Positions 1-10,950 of a stretch of 64,000 nt of DNA are shown here, piece by piece; the stretch's first letter is position 1, and the number at the start of each line of letters is the position of its first letter. Where the stretch lies: NCBI GenBank assembly GCA_000507305.1, contig DF239223.1:140606-204605 (forward strand), in the 5' to 3' direction. A program made the translations under genes and the position numbers. The stretch comes from Breviolum minutum Mf 1.05b.01 (Eukaryota; Sar; Dinophyceae; Suessiales; Symbiodiniaceae). The notes beneath the pieces were generated by a model. It was not told the DNA's origin and did no database searches. It saw only the letters and a program-made list of their open reading frames with translations.

Positions 1-41
1 GGGGGTTGGGGGGAGGGGCGCGAGCGCCCCCCCCCCAGATG
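1..41. repeat. G-rich window edge with a perfect GC hairpin
   Basis: The first 18 bases are three G runs broken by TT and A, a possible quadruplex former. Positions 15-30 form a perfect palindrome, GGGGCGC then GA then GCGCCCC, followed by a C run. No gene overlaps it. It may be a low-complexity contig edge; no function is inferred. Confidence 0.5.
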
Positions 42-239
42 TTGTGGCTGTCGCTGCGGCGGATGCCCCCTTACCTTCCTCCTTCCTTGCTGATTTCCAA
101 GAACTTGCTGTGTCAAATACTACTGTTTACCGATAAGTTGATGTTGTTTTTGTTCTTCTGCTGTTGAGGTTATTGTTCTGCTGTTGAAGCTGCTGAAGAT
201 GCCACACTGGCTAAAATCAAAAAAAAAGAGCTGGAGGCG

Positions 240-320
240 GGGTAAAAGCCAACAGAAGCCAAAAGCCAAAAGCCAACCGAAGCCAACTGCCAAAAGCCAG
301 GAAAACGAAAAAAAAAAAAC
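240..320 (+). repeat. Degenerate AAAGCCAA-type tandem repeat and A-rich tract
   Basis: Imperfect copies of a 7-12 bp unit around AAAAGCCAA run from about 245 to 300 and grade into an A-rich tract to about 340. Frames across it give lysine-rich (plus) or phenylalanine-rich (minus) peptides that reflect the repeat and not a gene. Confidence 0.5.
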
Positions 321-599
321 GAAAAAAAATCTCACAAAAAAAATAGCCCTCCGAATAGTAATAATATCACAATTCACATCATGCCGTGATATCACATCAC
401 AAGCTTCCTAACATCAAAACTTTGAACAAAGCTGCCAAACAGAAAAACGAAAGAAAAACTAGCGCTCTGTTGCTGGCAGTGTCTACTGCGAGATTCACAC
501 TTGCGGGAGTTCCGGAAACTGATTCTTTTATTTGGGGCCTGCTGAGAATCTTCTGAGTCAACATGCTTGTATCGATTCTCATAGCAGCTATGAGGTAGC

Positions 600-3330
600 T
601 GCTGCAATCATTCATTATGGAAAATGTAACGGTTGATGTTTCTCAGTGCAATGTATCAGCCCCGACTTTGAAGAGTGTCAATCAAACTATTTGCACTCAT
701 GACTCATGAGACAAAAATCCTGATGCACTTCTGGATGCCTGGATACAAAAAGGCGTAAGCTTTAGGTATATTATGCAGTTGGGCGCGTTTGTTCGGTGTT
801 CAGAATCTCACAGGAAACCTTTCCCATCACTTCAAGACCAGTGTCTTTTGAGTCTGGGCCTGGAAGCCTTCGCTACCTGTTTGAGAACCGCAGCTGCAGC
901 ACAGACAGCCGGGTGTAACGCTCACCAAGACGACCCTGCAAGGGTCTGAACACAATTTGCTGCTTGCAACTGCAGTGCCCAAAACATGTACTAGACTCAC
1001 TAGACTACACACCACAATGCTAGACCTTTCCTTTCGCAGCTAAGGCTTCCAACATCGGGTGCCAAAAAGCTGTCAGGTGGGAAGGCCTGAGCTGCCAGGA
1101 TTAGCACCAAATCCCTTGTTGATCCAACGGATTTCGCAAGTTCTCAGCTTCCAACTGCAGGCCTTGCAAGACCAACAAAAGATTGTAAAATGACTCGCTT
1201 GCATGCTGAGTCGAACAGGATTAAGAAACTAATCAGCATAGTATGGTTGATGATTATCGTTGTATTTCTATAGTTTATATTTAGTTCACGTACAGTAATG
1301 GGGATTGGAACGGTCCCACATGTTGAATACCCTTTTGATGGGCAAAATAAGCTTTGTGTTCAAACAAACTATCGGGACATAAGAAGTTTGGATGCTGCTC
1401 AATTTCGCTTCACTTTGCTTTTCATAGATGCCTTCAACTCATAAACAATCATGAGCATACCTCTCAGGTTACGAGCATACCTCCAGGTTACGAGCGTACC
1501 ACAATGGGTTTGCGGGGAGGTCTAGCGTACACGGGCGCACAACAATAGTATACGTACATACAATGATACAACAATGCGATTGATTAACACCACGCCAGCG
1601 CCATGATTAGGTATATAAATTCAATATTAGACAAAGTGTGTTCACCAGAAACACTTGGCACCATGCTAGATAAATCCCCCTGTTACATACTTCAAACATG
1701 GCTTTAGTGAAAAGGTTGTATACCTTCAAAAATGCGGGGCACCTACCTCGACAGCTCTGGCCAACGCATTGGAGGCGAACCTTGGGAGGATGGAATCTGA
1801 AAAACCATGATTCCTACAAAAATCTTCGAACATCAATATCTCCATTTCAGATCATTTCAGTGTATTTTCATCCATTTGGAACGGTTCCAATAGTGGTTCC
1901 ATGTTTGGTTTCCTGGGGTGAGGGTATCTCAAAGTTCAAGCAAAGTAAAACCGCTTCAGTCCCGCACCCTCAAACATCTGCCGATGGAGAGGTGGATATG
2001 GGCCTTTTACCAAAACATCGACACAGAAACAATATCGAACAATATGAATAACGGGTTCAGAATGCTGAATTAGAGAACCAACCAGCATCTGTGGTTTTCA
2101 TTTCTTTCCTATTAGTCTTGTTGATGTTCTCTGGATCTGCGTGGATCCAAACATCACCAAAGAATGATGTTTGACCCGACCTGTTGGACTTTTGGGCCAG
2201 GGAACCTCGGGTCAATGGTCCGTAGATCTTGCAGGACATGGATGTAACCCATTTCACTTCTTTGATGTTCTGAGTTCCAGACATCTCCAGATCTTTGTGG
2301 AGATGAAGGTTTCCTTTCCCCCCCAAGTTTTCGAAGAATCTTTCTTTCAAAACAAAAACCAAGATTGCTCCAATATGATTTTTCTGAGAACTCTGACGGT
2401 GGAGCTGGAAGGGATCGTGGTCGAGGAGGTCCAGCCTAGTGAAATATCAGCTCGTCTGCTGCTGCTCTTCCGAAACAAAATGTTTATGAACTTGGCCAAG
2501 TGAAGTATCTGATAGCACTTCATGACTTTGCAACCTTTAAGCTTTAAGCATCTTTAAGCCCCATTGTGGGTTTTGATTGTGAAAGCAGTGCCATTCATCG
2601 CCAACCTAGCTTTTTTTTCTTCCTGCTTCGTGCTCTGCAAAACCCTCTGAACTTCAGGCCGTCTTGCTCGGCAAGGGCCCTGAACCAGCCTGCGCTTTGG
2701 GGCCCAGGATTGGTCCAGGTGGGTTTTGAAGCGTGGTTGCCAGGCAAATCCGAAAGGTGTATCATAAAAGTCTCATTGATTTCTGACAGCCAGTCACCTC
2801 GGAATGCATTTTCTCAAAGGAAGCTGCCTCACCTGCGAGAAAACAGGAGACAATCTGCCCATTTCAATGTTTCAACCCCATCTCTCTCTCTCTCTCTCTC
2901 TGGCGGGTATGGCTTCAACCCGTCTCAAAGAGACACCGGAACAGGAAAAACCATCACAATATACTGTTATTATCTCATCAGCATAGTCTCTGCAGCGTAG
3001 CTTTGGGTAGCTTCAGGTTCTCCAAAATTTAGAGCTTGATAGATGTCACCAGCTACCCCTCGAGCGCCTGGCTCTGGTGGAAGTGACTTTGCTTCTCCGC
3101 AAGGTGGAAGCACAGGAAGCACTGAAACGCTGAGACAAGTGGAACCAACTTGAGATCAAGAATCAAGACACTTACCATGGTACAATTCCACAAAAAATAG
3201 ACATCCAGGGCCAATTGTCAACATCTATGTTTGCACTATGTCACCATGTGCAAAACACGCTTATTTCCCGGGCACGGCTTTCGGTCCTCAGGCATAAATA
3301 TGTCTCTTAAAATACTAGCACTTCTGAGTT
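600..3330. other. Stretch without a supported gene
   Basis: No frame here has convincing protein-like composition over more than about 60 codons. Contents seen: a 19-bp tandem duplication at 1465-1502 (CAGGTTACGAGC core), a (TC)10 microsatellite at 2881-2900, and otherwise mixed filler. Short plus-strand frames at 2171-2503 and 2566-3000 are compositionally ordinary and I do not call them. Confidence 0.4.
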
Positions 3331-3337
3331 GGCGTCG

Positions 3338-3556
3338 TTATGCAACAGGACTCTGAACCCTCATGGCCTGCTGGCTTGCTGACCTTGCAGTTGCACTGAC
3401 ATTTTCCATCACTGGTGCTTGAAGTCTGAAGTTTGACACAACTCCCTGGCTTGCCTTTGTGACAAATGCTGGCTGTGGCGGAGAGGTTGTTGGCCTGGAA
3501 GACATCACAAACTTGTCAGGTGGGGGACCAGGAGATGTATCTAAATGAAACATGAA
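3338..3556 (-). CDS. C-terminal exon, Pro/Ser/Ala-rich protein
   Basis: The minus-strand frame from about 3556 to a TAA at 3338-3340 reads as about 70 residues with protein-like composition (SPGPPPDKFVMSSRPTTSPP near its start, ending QQAMRVQSPVA). A TTTAG acceptor-like site lies just before it. It is probably the last exon of the acidic gene whose other exons lie at 3907-5427, on the same strand and with similar low-complexity style. Product unknown. Confidence 0.4.
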   Translation of the reverse strand, partial: FMFHLDTSPGPPPDKFVMSSRPTTSPPQPAFVTKASQGVVSNFRLQAPVMENVSATARSASQQAMRVQSPVA

Positions 3557-3906
3557 ATATGCCTGCTTCATCCTTGTATCCAGTTTTGATGGTCTTGTAA
3601 TAGTCGCTAGGGTAGTGTGCTTTTTGATGGTGTGCGTTTCGGTATTCAGTAATCATTGCCTGAGTGTGCAGAGTTTGCTCCAAGACCGTCCAATTTGCTT
3701 GGCTTCAAAAACTCTCGGGTTCCCAAGTTGAACTGGGGGCTTCACCGTCTTGGCACTTCCTCTTCAGCCTCAAACTTTATGCTTCAACAAGCAGGCTGCG
3801 ACCTTTCTACCCGTGGGACTGTGGCAGCACTTTATGCATAATTTACATACAGTAATCTTGTACTTTGATTGACATTAACATGACCACCACATCTACACTA
3901 ATCTAC

Positions 3907-3998
3907 TTGAAACTTGACACCCCACTTGCTTTCATGGATCGACACCTCTTCCCTTGTCGCCATTTGGGTCTCAACTTGCTCGGCTTTTTGTTCCTCAG
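3907..3998 (-). CDS. Internal exon, Glu/Gln-rich (acidic gene)
   Basis: About 31 codons, minus strand, reading AEEQKAEQVETQMATREE near the start. It is bounded by ATCAG (acceptor, exon start 3998) and CAA followed by GTAGAT (donor, exon end 3907). The charged coiled-coil-like composition matches the neighbouring exons at 4215-4406 and 5184-5427, so I place it in one gene. Function unknown. Confidence 0.45.
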
Positions 3999-4214
3999 CT
4001 GATGACAAAATCAGCAAACAAGTGCCAACCAGGACCATCAAAGGCAATTGTTTTAAGGCAGTCACGCCCGTTCGCTATAACTGAATGATCAAAACCGAAG
4101 CAAATACTGCACGTTTATATGTTTCACTTTTCTGGACAATCTGTTCACAATGCTTGATGCCTGCCAAATTCCCCTTTCAATGCTGCCCTGTTCATCACTG
4201 ACCCATTTTTTCGT

Positions 4215-4406
4215 TCAGCAGCTGCCACTGTGATTGTAATCATCGATGGTTTTGGCCTGCCTGGTCACAAAGAATCCTAGGGCCCTGACCAACTGTGAAC
4301 CATCTTCGGGTCCCTTTTGGTCGTCCTTTTGCTTCGGCTCCTGTAGTTCTTGTGTGGACAGCGTCTCTGTCTGCGTAGCCTGCATTGCAGCAGCCTCTTC
4401 TGGCAC
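4215..4406 (-). CDS. Internal exon, acidic Gln/Glu-rich
   Basis: The exon starts at 4406 right after a CGCAG acceptor and reads VPEEAAAMQATQTETLSTQE, then a Lys/Asp/Gln-rich stretch and GSQLVRALGFFV. The frame stays open to a stop at 4215, but the true donor is probably upstream of that stop, near 4280-4300. It resembles the 5184-5427 exon in opening with V-x-x-E-P/E after the acceptor. Function unknown. Confidence 0.45.
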   Translation of the reverse strand: MPEEAAAMQATQTETLSTQELQEPKQKDDQKGPEDGSQLVRALGFFVTRQAKTIDDYNHSGSC

Positions 4407-4794
4407 CTGCGCGTGGACAAAAAGGGGTGATGGGTGTGACTTAGTGTCTAAGCACTGCAGGTTGAGCTATGTTCAGGTTGCATATGTCTTCAGTGCCCCA
4501 AAAAAAAAGGCCTGCACTGCGGTGTCTTTACGCGGACGCAAAGCTGTGAAAGGTACAAAAAAGGCACCTGCCTCGCGCATGCTATGCTGAGATTCCATGG
4601 AAGCATTTCAAGTTGGGGTTGCACACAACCCCACACCACATGAGGGTTTCTGCAACTAACTTGACATGAAAACTGAAGTACTACTACAATTGCCACGACT
4701 CATGGTCAAAGTACTTCTTGACAATAAAAAAACCAACCACATCTGTACATCTTGCGTGGTTCCTTCCAACATCCTCACTCTTTGTTGTGATATG

Positions 4795-4850
4795 GATCTC
4801 CCCTTGAGGTCATCACCTCATCTGCTCTTTTGGCTTCTGGCTCAGTGATT
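4795..4850 (-). CDS. Short candidate exon of the acidic gene
   Basis: A short minus-strand frame reads TEPEAKRADEVMTSRGD. It follows the same E-P-E pattern as the exons at 4406 and 5427. It is too short to stand alone; support comes only from the similarity in style, position and strand. Confidence 0.25.
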
Positions 4851-5183
4851 GGCCTTGAAAACATCCAAAGAGATTGCACCAGCAAATATGACAACTGTTT
4901 CGGACTTCAAACGTTGAACTCATCATCTTACAATTCTGGAAAACATCGATAGAATCAGAATCAATGCCACTTCCACTGCTTGCAGTTAATGAACAAAATC
5001 TAGGAATTTCCGTTCTCACCCAGACTCAATGATTTCTGTGGCACTTGAATTCTGGCACTTTAATCTTGATATCATCTATGATATCCTGGCATTCATCTAA
5101 TTTTCAAAAATTATTCATTCGATTTTTGCAATTAATGTAACTCAACAAAAGTATACAAAAGTCACAAAACAAAACACTTCCGT

Positions 5184-5427
5184 CCTTCCATCCCGTGGGC
5201 CTGGGGTTGAGCTCAGACTCTTTGGTCTTGGCCTTTTCTATTTCTACCTTTTCTTCCTCTTCACCAAACTTTGCTTCTGACTTCTGGGTCAAGATTCCCT
5301 CGATTTCCTCCAATTCGGCTTTGATTTCTGGATCGGCAGTTGGTCCATTTGGCACCTTTGATGAAGCTGAAGCTGAAGCGGGCATCTCTTCCGGCGTTGC
5401 TGCTATCTTTTCAGGCTCTGCTTGGAC
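5184..5427 (-). CDS. Acidic exon with Ala/Ser/Pro then Glu/Lys-rich segment
   Basis: Following a TTCAG acceptor at 5430-5428 the frame reads VQAEPEKIAATPEEMPASAS, a short Pro/Asp part, and then an E/K-rich helix-like segment (EEEEKVEIEKAKTKES) before NPRPTGWKDG. Roughly 75 codons are protein-like; the 3' border is uncertain. It is the most upstream exon I can see of a minus-strand gene running to 3338. The composition suggests a disordered or coiled-coil protein; no domain was recognised. Confidence 0.5.
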
Positions 5428-5469
5428 CTGAACACGTGAAAAACGAAGTTGGAGGCTTCCAACCAACGG

Positions 5470-6869
5470 ATTTTGCTGTTTTTTGAGCCCTGCTGGAAGT
5501 CTGACCAGACCTGAAACTAAGGTCTCTCTTACACTGAGGATTTCAGGCTGGCTACCAAGTAACCTGAAAATTGCGACTCACCTGACAATAGCAATTCAAT
5601 TTTTTTCCTGGCCTTGCTACACGTAGGTTCAAGAACCATTTGGCTGTGCAGAGCATGTACATACAAAATGCATACTATGTACTTCTGCTCAGCTCCAACC
5701 CCTGCACTAGCAGAAGAATGCATAACACATTCAACTGAACCCTAGGTGACACAAGCATCGCCAGTCATCTGCGACTGAATGAATTAGACATCGAAAAATA
5801 TATTGACATACATCGAATTACGCTCATACGGCGTGCCCAAAGCACGCTGCTTCAAAGTCGATCAGGGACAAAACAACACTGCGACATAGCGCCACAACTC
5901 AACTTCTTTTTTGGGCCCGAAGCCACCATTTCAATTTATGTTCATTACATCATCACTTGGGCACAGCCGACTGCAGTTAAAGTGATAGAACCAATATCAT
6001 TCCAGCACGTCCAGCGAACTGCCTATTCAGAAATTGCATAAAGATCAAAGAATCATCGCTGTCCTTCATGGGACATCCGCCGACCATTCTGCCTTGGAGG
6101 TTGCCACGGTTACAGGAATGTTTCAGGACCATCACTCCCAAACTGCCAAACAGCCTTCTCCCTTCGCAAAATCATCTCCACAAAGCGATGTGTCCATTAC
6201 CAGTATCCATAGTATCCATGCACCCATATCAACCAGATTCAAATGGATCATTTCTACAGTATCCAAGGAAGTTACAACACATCCTTAGACCAATCCCCCT
6301 AGAGAACTATGAAAGGAATCCCTTTACAGCCTGTTGGAAAAGGTTTAGGGGTGTGTTCCAAAGGAGTGTTGAAACAACCTTAGACAGTAGCGCAATTTTC
6401 TATCACAAAAAAAAAAACGCCAAGAGACGGTCAACCGTCTGACCACACTTGACGGTGGAGGACTTTCATGACGGTTCCACTTCACGACGGTTCCAGGTGG
6501 AGGACCTTCAAGCAGAGTCAAGATAAACATGCTGTGTTCCTTTAACATCTTGTAATCATGTAAAAATCATCAGAAACACATATGATCTTCCTATAGCAAT
6601 ATGATATATTAGATATATTGATATTGCTAGGCCATTTGTCACTCTGTATGTCAACATGGTAGACGTTGAGACAATTTGGATCAACTTATGACTGATGATA
6701 TCAAACAACAGCTGCAAACCTAGACTGTGTGCGACAGCAGTCGTACTTTTATGGAAGGCATGACATTCACACATACAGTAACTCTCTTAGTGAAAAAGCA
6801 CACTTGTCGCCCAAACCGTGAGGTTCTCATTTCATTTCAGTGCAAAGATGCGGGATGTTTTGCTTGGAA
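5470..6869. other. Stretch without a supported gene
   Basis: AT-rich filler. The only structure I see is the short-repeat cluster at 6425-6510, described separately. The plus-strand frame 6034-6442 is His/Ser/Pro-rich and overlaps another open frame of similar quality, so neither is called. Confidence 0.4.
6425..6510. repeat. Palindrome plus two interleaved direct repeats
   Basis: AGACGGT-CA-ACCGTCT is a perfect 16-bp palindrome at 6425-6440. Immediately after it, GACGGTTCCA occurs at 6470-6479 and 6486-6495, and GGTGGAGGACYTTCA at 6454-6468 and 6496-6510. All share the core GACGGT/ACCGTC. It could be a protein-binding cluster or a transposon-end remnant. Confidence 0.5.
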
Positions 6870-7079
6870 TCAGGGACCATTTGTAGTGACTATTTTTTGA
6901 CGGAAACCAGCATTCGCCAAGTGACCACGGTCTGGCGACCCATCTAGCGACGCAGTGAAGGCCCGAGATATGCGCTGAGCTGTCGTTGTGGTCTCCAAAA
7001 GCCGGCCCTTCTTGGTTTTTTTGTCAGGTGTGCAGGGACCAGCCTGAGACGCCAAGTCGTGCACCGAAAGCTTTTGCAA
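6870..7079 (-). CDS. Candidate C-terminal exon, basic protein
   Basis: A minus-strand frame that is GC-richer than its surroundings reads KLSVHDLASQAGPCTPDKKT, a lysine/arginine/threonine segment and SLDGSPDRGHLANAGFRQK before a stop at 6870. The composition is protein-like, whereas the overlapping frame at 6944-7201 is Phe/Leu/Arg-skewed and was not chosen. Function unknown. Confidence 0.35.
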   Translation of the reverse strand: MQKLSVHDLASQAGPCTPDKKTKKGRLLETTTTAQRISRAFTASLDGSPDRGHLANAGFRQKIVTTNGP

Positions 7080-7484
7080 TTTTGATGCTCAACTGCAATT
7101 TGATTTGAAAGCAGCAAACACACAGGAAAGAAAAACACAAACGCACACTTGAAAAGATCCCAAAAAAGCGATAAGAAACGTGTCGCGGCTGCTCTCAACA
7201 ACGCAACTTAAACATCAGCAACATCCGCTACTTGGGTCTCGGGCAGCCTTTCTCTTATGCGCCAGGGCGGGTGAAGCCACATCACGCGGAATCTTCAAGT
7301 CCTGATTCAAAATGTGAATGAGAAATCTTGCGGGCACTTGTGTACGTCATATGTTCAAGTAAGTGATGAATATCAGCTTATATATGGTTGCCGGAAACAT
7401 GAATAGCAATATCATGTAATACAAACAGTAACCCCGTCTATAATCTGCACCTTGTTGTTCAAAGAGGATGGACATATGGACATA

Positions 7485-8148
7485 TGAGCTGTGTTTTTTT
7501 TGGTTGTGTGGGCCCTATACACTATAAGACATGCCTACGCGAAGCTTACGCAAGCTTACGCGGAGTGAAAGGTAGCTTACGCGGTGGTGTTTTGTTTGGG
7601 GTTGCTTACGCGGGTGGTTACGCGAGAGCTATTTTGTCAGCAAATTTGAAGAAGTCAGCTTTGAAGCAACTTTTGCTTGGCCTTTTGTGGCTTCATTTCC
7701 TTGTATTTTGGCCTTTTGTACCTTCATTTCCTTTCATTTTGGCCTTTTGTGGCTTCATTTCTTTTCATTTTGGCCTTTTGTGCCTTCCACAAAGTGCTTG
7801 GTTTGCGTTGCTAGGGATCTATGGCTGGGGCTATCAGTTGCTTACGCAGGGCTTACGCGGAGGTTACGCAGCGCTTACGCGGGGGGAGCTGGTAGCTTCT
7901 GACAAACGTAACTCGCAACTGCAAGGCCACCAAATCCGGCAGAAATCCCACTCCTTGATATTTGAAATAATGATATGAGAAAATTCGCTTACGCAAGTTT
8001 GCTTACGCGATGATTTATCATCCAAGGATACGCAAAGTGCTTACGCCGCTTACGCAACCATGAGAATTTTCAGGTATTGCGCTTACGCGCTCTTTTTATA
8101 GTTCCCTTTTCTTCATAGCCCTTTCATTTCAAAAAAAAACGCTGCTCA
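7485..8148 (+). mobile_element. TIR element 1 filled with GCTTACGC motifs
   Basis: The left end TGAGCTGTGTTTTTTTTG and right end AAAAACGCTGCTCA are imperfect inverted repeats; both ends abut a TA dinucleotide (7483-7484 and 8149-8150), which would fit a TA target duplication. Inside, the pentamer TACGC occurs 16 times, all on the plus strand, 12 of them as GCTTACGC, in groups at 7534-7623, 7841-7880 and 7987-8090. Between the groups sits a 31-bp tandem repeat. A second copy lies at 22020-22563 with the same ends. No transposase is encoded: the open frame at 7484-7978 merely reads through the repeats. Looks like a non-autonomous DNA element (MITE-like); family unknown. Confidence 0.7.
7679..7800 (+). 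repeat. 31-bp tandem repeat, about 4 copies, inside TIR element 1
   Basis: GGCCTTTTGT starts at 7679, 7710, 7741 and 7772, a strict 31-bp period; between copies the sequence follows CTTCATTTCCTT with small changes. The array sits between two groups of GCTTACGC motifs and is absent from the sister element at 22020-22563. Confidence 0.75.
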
Positions 8149-8159
8149 TATTAGGATAT

Positions 8160-10400
8160 ACTAGGTATGTAATGACGATCCGCCTGATTCTTGTGATTGC
8201 GCGGTATGTTTGTAGATAATTCATTGTTTCGACCTGCTTGGAACTGTGTATAGATAAATGGTGCCAAATGATTCCTCAGCCTAATTGGTTCAGAAGCGTT
8301 GCTGTGCCATCATCTTTGGCTCAAACACGTACTTCATGATAGCTCAAATATCTCAGTACAGAATCTTCTGCATCTGTACCTCGACCATAGAATAGCAGGA
8401 AGATACAATCCTGCATGTATATCCTATCCACTAACCTCGTCGTTGCAATTGCTATATTGGACAGCTAAACTAACTACTGTTAACATCTGTTCACTATCAG
8501 GGAGTAGTCGGCAGGATGTCGGTAGGTATCATCTCTTCAGCTCTGATGAGTCAAGCAGCAGGATGGGCAGAAAGACCAAATCGCCGTTTCTCCACCACGG
8601 AGTTCAACATTTGATCGCGGAGCTTTCCTAGGCCAGCGTTTCAGGCAGCCCAACTTGGATTTGAAGTGTTAATCTGCAATTGCTCTTCTCCAAGTCACTC
8701 ATGGGATGTATATATATATATAATATGTAAATATATAGTTTTATAATGTTTTATGATTCTATACAAAAAAATCATATTCAAGTATACATGTTGGACAAGT
8801 CGCTCGCCACATGGATGTTCACACCAAGTCCTTTCCTTTAAAGAAAATGGATGAACATCGCAGGAGACCTGTGACGTTTCATTTGATACCTTGCTGTCAA
8901 GTGTCTTTCTTGGCCGGAGGCCTGGCAGAGGTGAGCATCTCATGACAGGCTATGCTGGAAAAACCAACCATGAAACTTGTATCTAATAAGGATGTTGTAC
9001 CTAACCTGTACACATGTAGCTACTGTAGCCCTTGGATCTTGCTGGCTGTTATCTTTTTTGTATTTGATTTCTCTAGTTAAGTTTCAAGATGATTTCAATC
9101 CAAGTATTCTTGCTATATTCGTCTTGAAGTTTATTCATCCTGTAAAAATATTGCTTCAACCATCCAGTGGTATCTATTGGCTTCAGATGGTTCGTGGTGG
9201 GCCTGCAGGATCTGTCTAAGGGAAAGCTCCATGGCAGATCCCTGACTTGATGGTGTCCCGGGCATAGAAGTATCCGAGATGTTTTTTCCCAGCTTCCTCG
9301 GCCGTCAAACGTCATCAACAGTATCATCTCATTCTCATCTCTTCAAATGCTTGGAAATGCTTGGAACATGAAGCATGCCGATCTTATCTTTCTTTCTTTT
9401 CGCTGACTGAAAACTGGAAGTTTGATTGGCAACCAAGAGGCTTCCGGCTTTTTTGTCGCGGAGGGCAACCCAAGACTTGTCGCGCCTTAATTTCATCCTC
9501 CTCATCCAAGGAGATTCCACAGTAGTGCAGCAATGTCTGGCAGGGACATCCAGTGACTTCAAAGTAAAAGAAGAACAATGAGGTGCAAACCGATACAAAC
9601 TGCAGCGCAGTGGTTGCCCGATCAGTACCCTTTAGTACAGTGTTGTTGGAAGCTGTACATCGACACTGTCAAAACTGGAAAATACATCAAAATTATCAAA
9701 ATAAAATAAAATAAAAACATACATGGCAATAGATCCATCAACAGGTACCATCCGAAAGTTGCGGGCAAAGACTGTCAAAATAGTGGCAGTATGGGGGGAG
9801 GAAAATACATACACACCAAGCAATGGTGAAAGGTGAAATGATAGGAAGTAGCTTCAGTTGCGCAGTGACTCTAGCATACTCCCTCAATACTCGCCATAAT
9901 GTTGGTGCTTTGGTGCATGCTGCCTACCTGCTGCAGTAGAATTTTGCAGACATTTCAAGGTGTGCGAGTTGGCGCCATTGGTTACTTGTTGCTAGGCCAA
10001 TTATGTTTTATGTTCAGCAGCCCTGCTGTTCTTGACCGCCAAGCGCAATTCAATCATGCAGAGTGGACACGGGAAAATCAGCCCTGTAGATGCAGAATGT
10101 GCTTTTGGCTGCATGATGTTAAGGCCGGTAGTTAGTCAACATCTGAACATATCTGAACTATTTTGTGAACCAGTTTTGCCAATGCCGCCTCGCGCAAAGA
10201 CTCCAAAGGCATGTCGCGCACGTAGAGTGGCAACAAATGCAAGTCCAAAAAATCACCAAAGGTATGCAGCAGCTGCGGATCCTTAATTTGCGAGTGCAAC
10301 GTTTATTCCTTTCAATACGTGATCTTCATCGGAATGTTGGTAGAGCATGGTAGGGCCCCCTTTCCTTCATGCATTTTGCAGCTCCAAACTTGCCTAAACT
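8160..10400. other. Stretch with no firm gene
   Basis: AT-rich. Minus-strand frames at 9335-9598 and 9384-9578 overlap in different frames; the second (SLDEEDEIKARQVLGCPPRQ) has the more natural composition and might be an exon, but the first is also open, so I leave the strand and frame undecided. The rest shows no coding signal. Confidence 0.3.
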
Positions 10401-10539
10401 GAGTCTGTTACGGAAAGTCAAAGCCATCCAAATCCTCAATCCTCATCAATCCTCTACCTGTTGAGTTGTAAGGAGTGCCTGCGTGGCATCAATTCCTGGA
10501 CTTATTCATCATTCATCCCATTTCATCCCAGATTCTCAC

Positions 10540-10720
10540 AAATCAACCACACAACCCCACCATATCCCACCATTTCATGTTGAGACATCCGAGTGGCAAT
10601 TGTCCCATCCTGAGCAAGACCTATCAACAGTTCTTGTCCTTCCTTTGTGTTACCCTGTTTCAAGTCAGCCGCAGCTCGAAGGGCTTCTTCGTGCAAAGAG
10701 TCGATCTCTGCCTGTGTCAA
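10540..10720 (-). CDS. Helical exon, Ala/Glu/Leu-rich
   Basis: The minus-strand frame reads LTQAEIDSLHEEALRAAADL then KQGNTKEGQELLIGLAQDGT. The heptad-like pattern suggests paired helices. It follows on the same strand as the candidate exon 10800-10950, downstream of the transporter gene, and an acceptor-like GGCAG precedes EIDSL. It belongs to a gene I cannot name. Confidence 0.42.
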
Positions 10721-10799
10721 CTTGCTGATGATACACTTCGTTTTGTATACCGTAGTGCATCCGCCTATACCATCCTATATGTTCCTATATACCTTTCAA

Positions 10800-10950
10800 G
10801 GGCATGCAACGCACCATTCTTTTCTCTTCTTGACATCACTGACATCGAGATTTTTCTCGAAACGAGCGAAAGCAAGGATGTAATCCATAATTCGTGCATG
10901 GAGGCAATGATCTCCTTCTTCGAAACGTGTCTTGGTATCACCGTCCTTGC
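10800..10950 (-). CDS. Candidate exon, charged (ILAFARFEKN)
   Basis: The minus-strand frame reads DHCLHARIMDYILAFARFEK then NLDVSDVKKRKEWC, with a possible donor (GTTGCA) right after. It lies immediately downstream of the transporter stop codon in another frame, so it could be the start of the next gene (continuing at 10540-10720) or, less likely, an alternative tail of the transporter. Confidence 0.33.

Noticed and set aside
7484..7978. 164-codon frame within TIR element 1
   Set aside because: It follows the GCTTACGC and 31-bp repeats and has no counterpart in the second element copy.
7485..8148. CRISPR-like array of TACGC repeats
   Set aside because: Motifs are only 5-8 bp, spacing is irregular, there are no cas genes and the genome appears eukaryotic.
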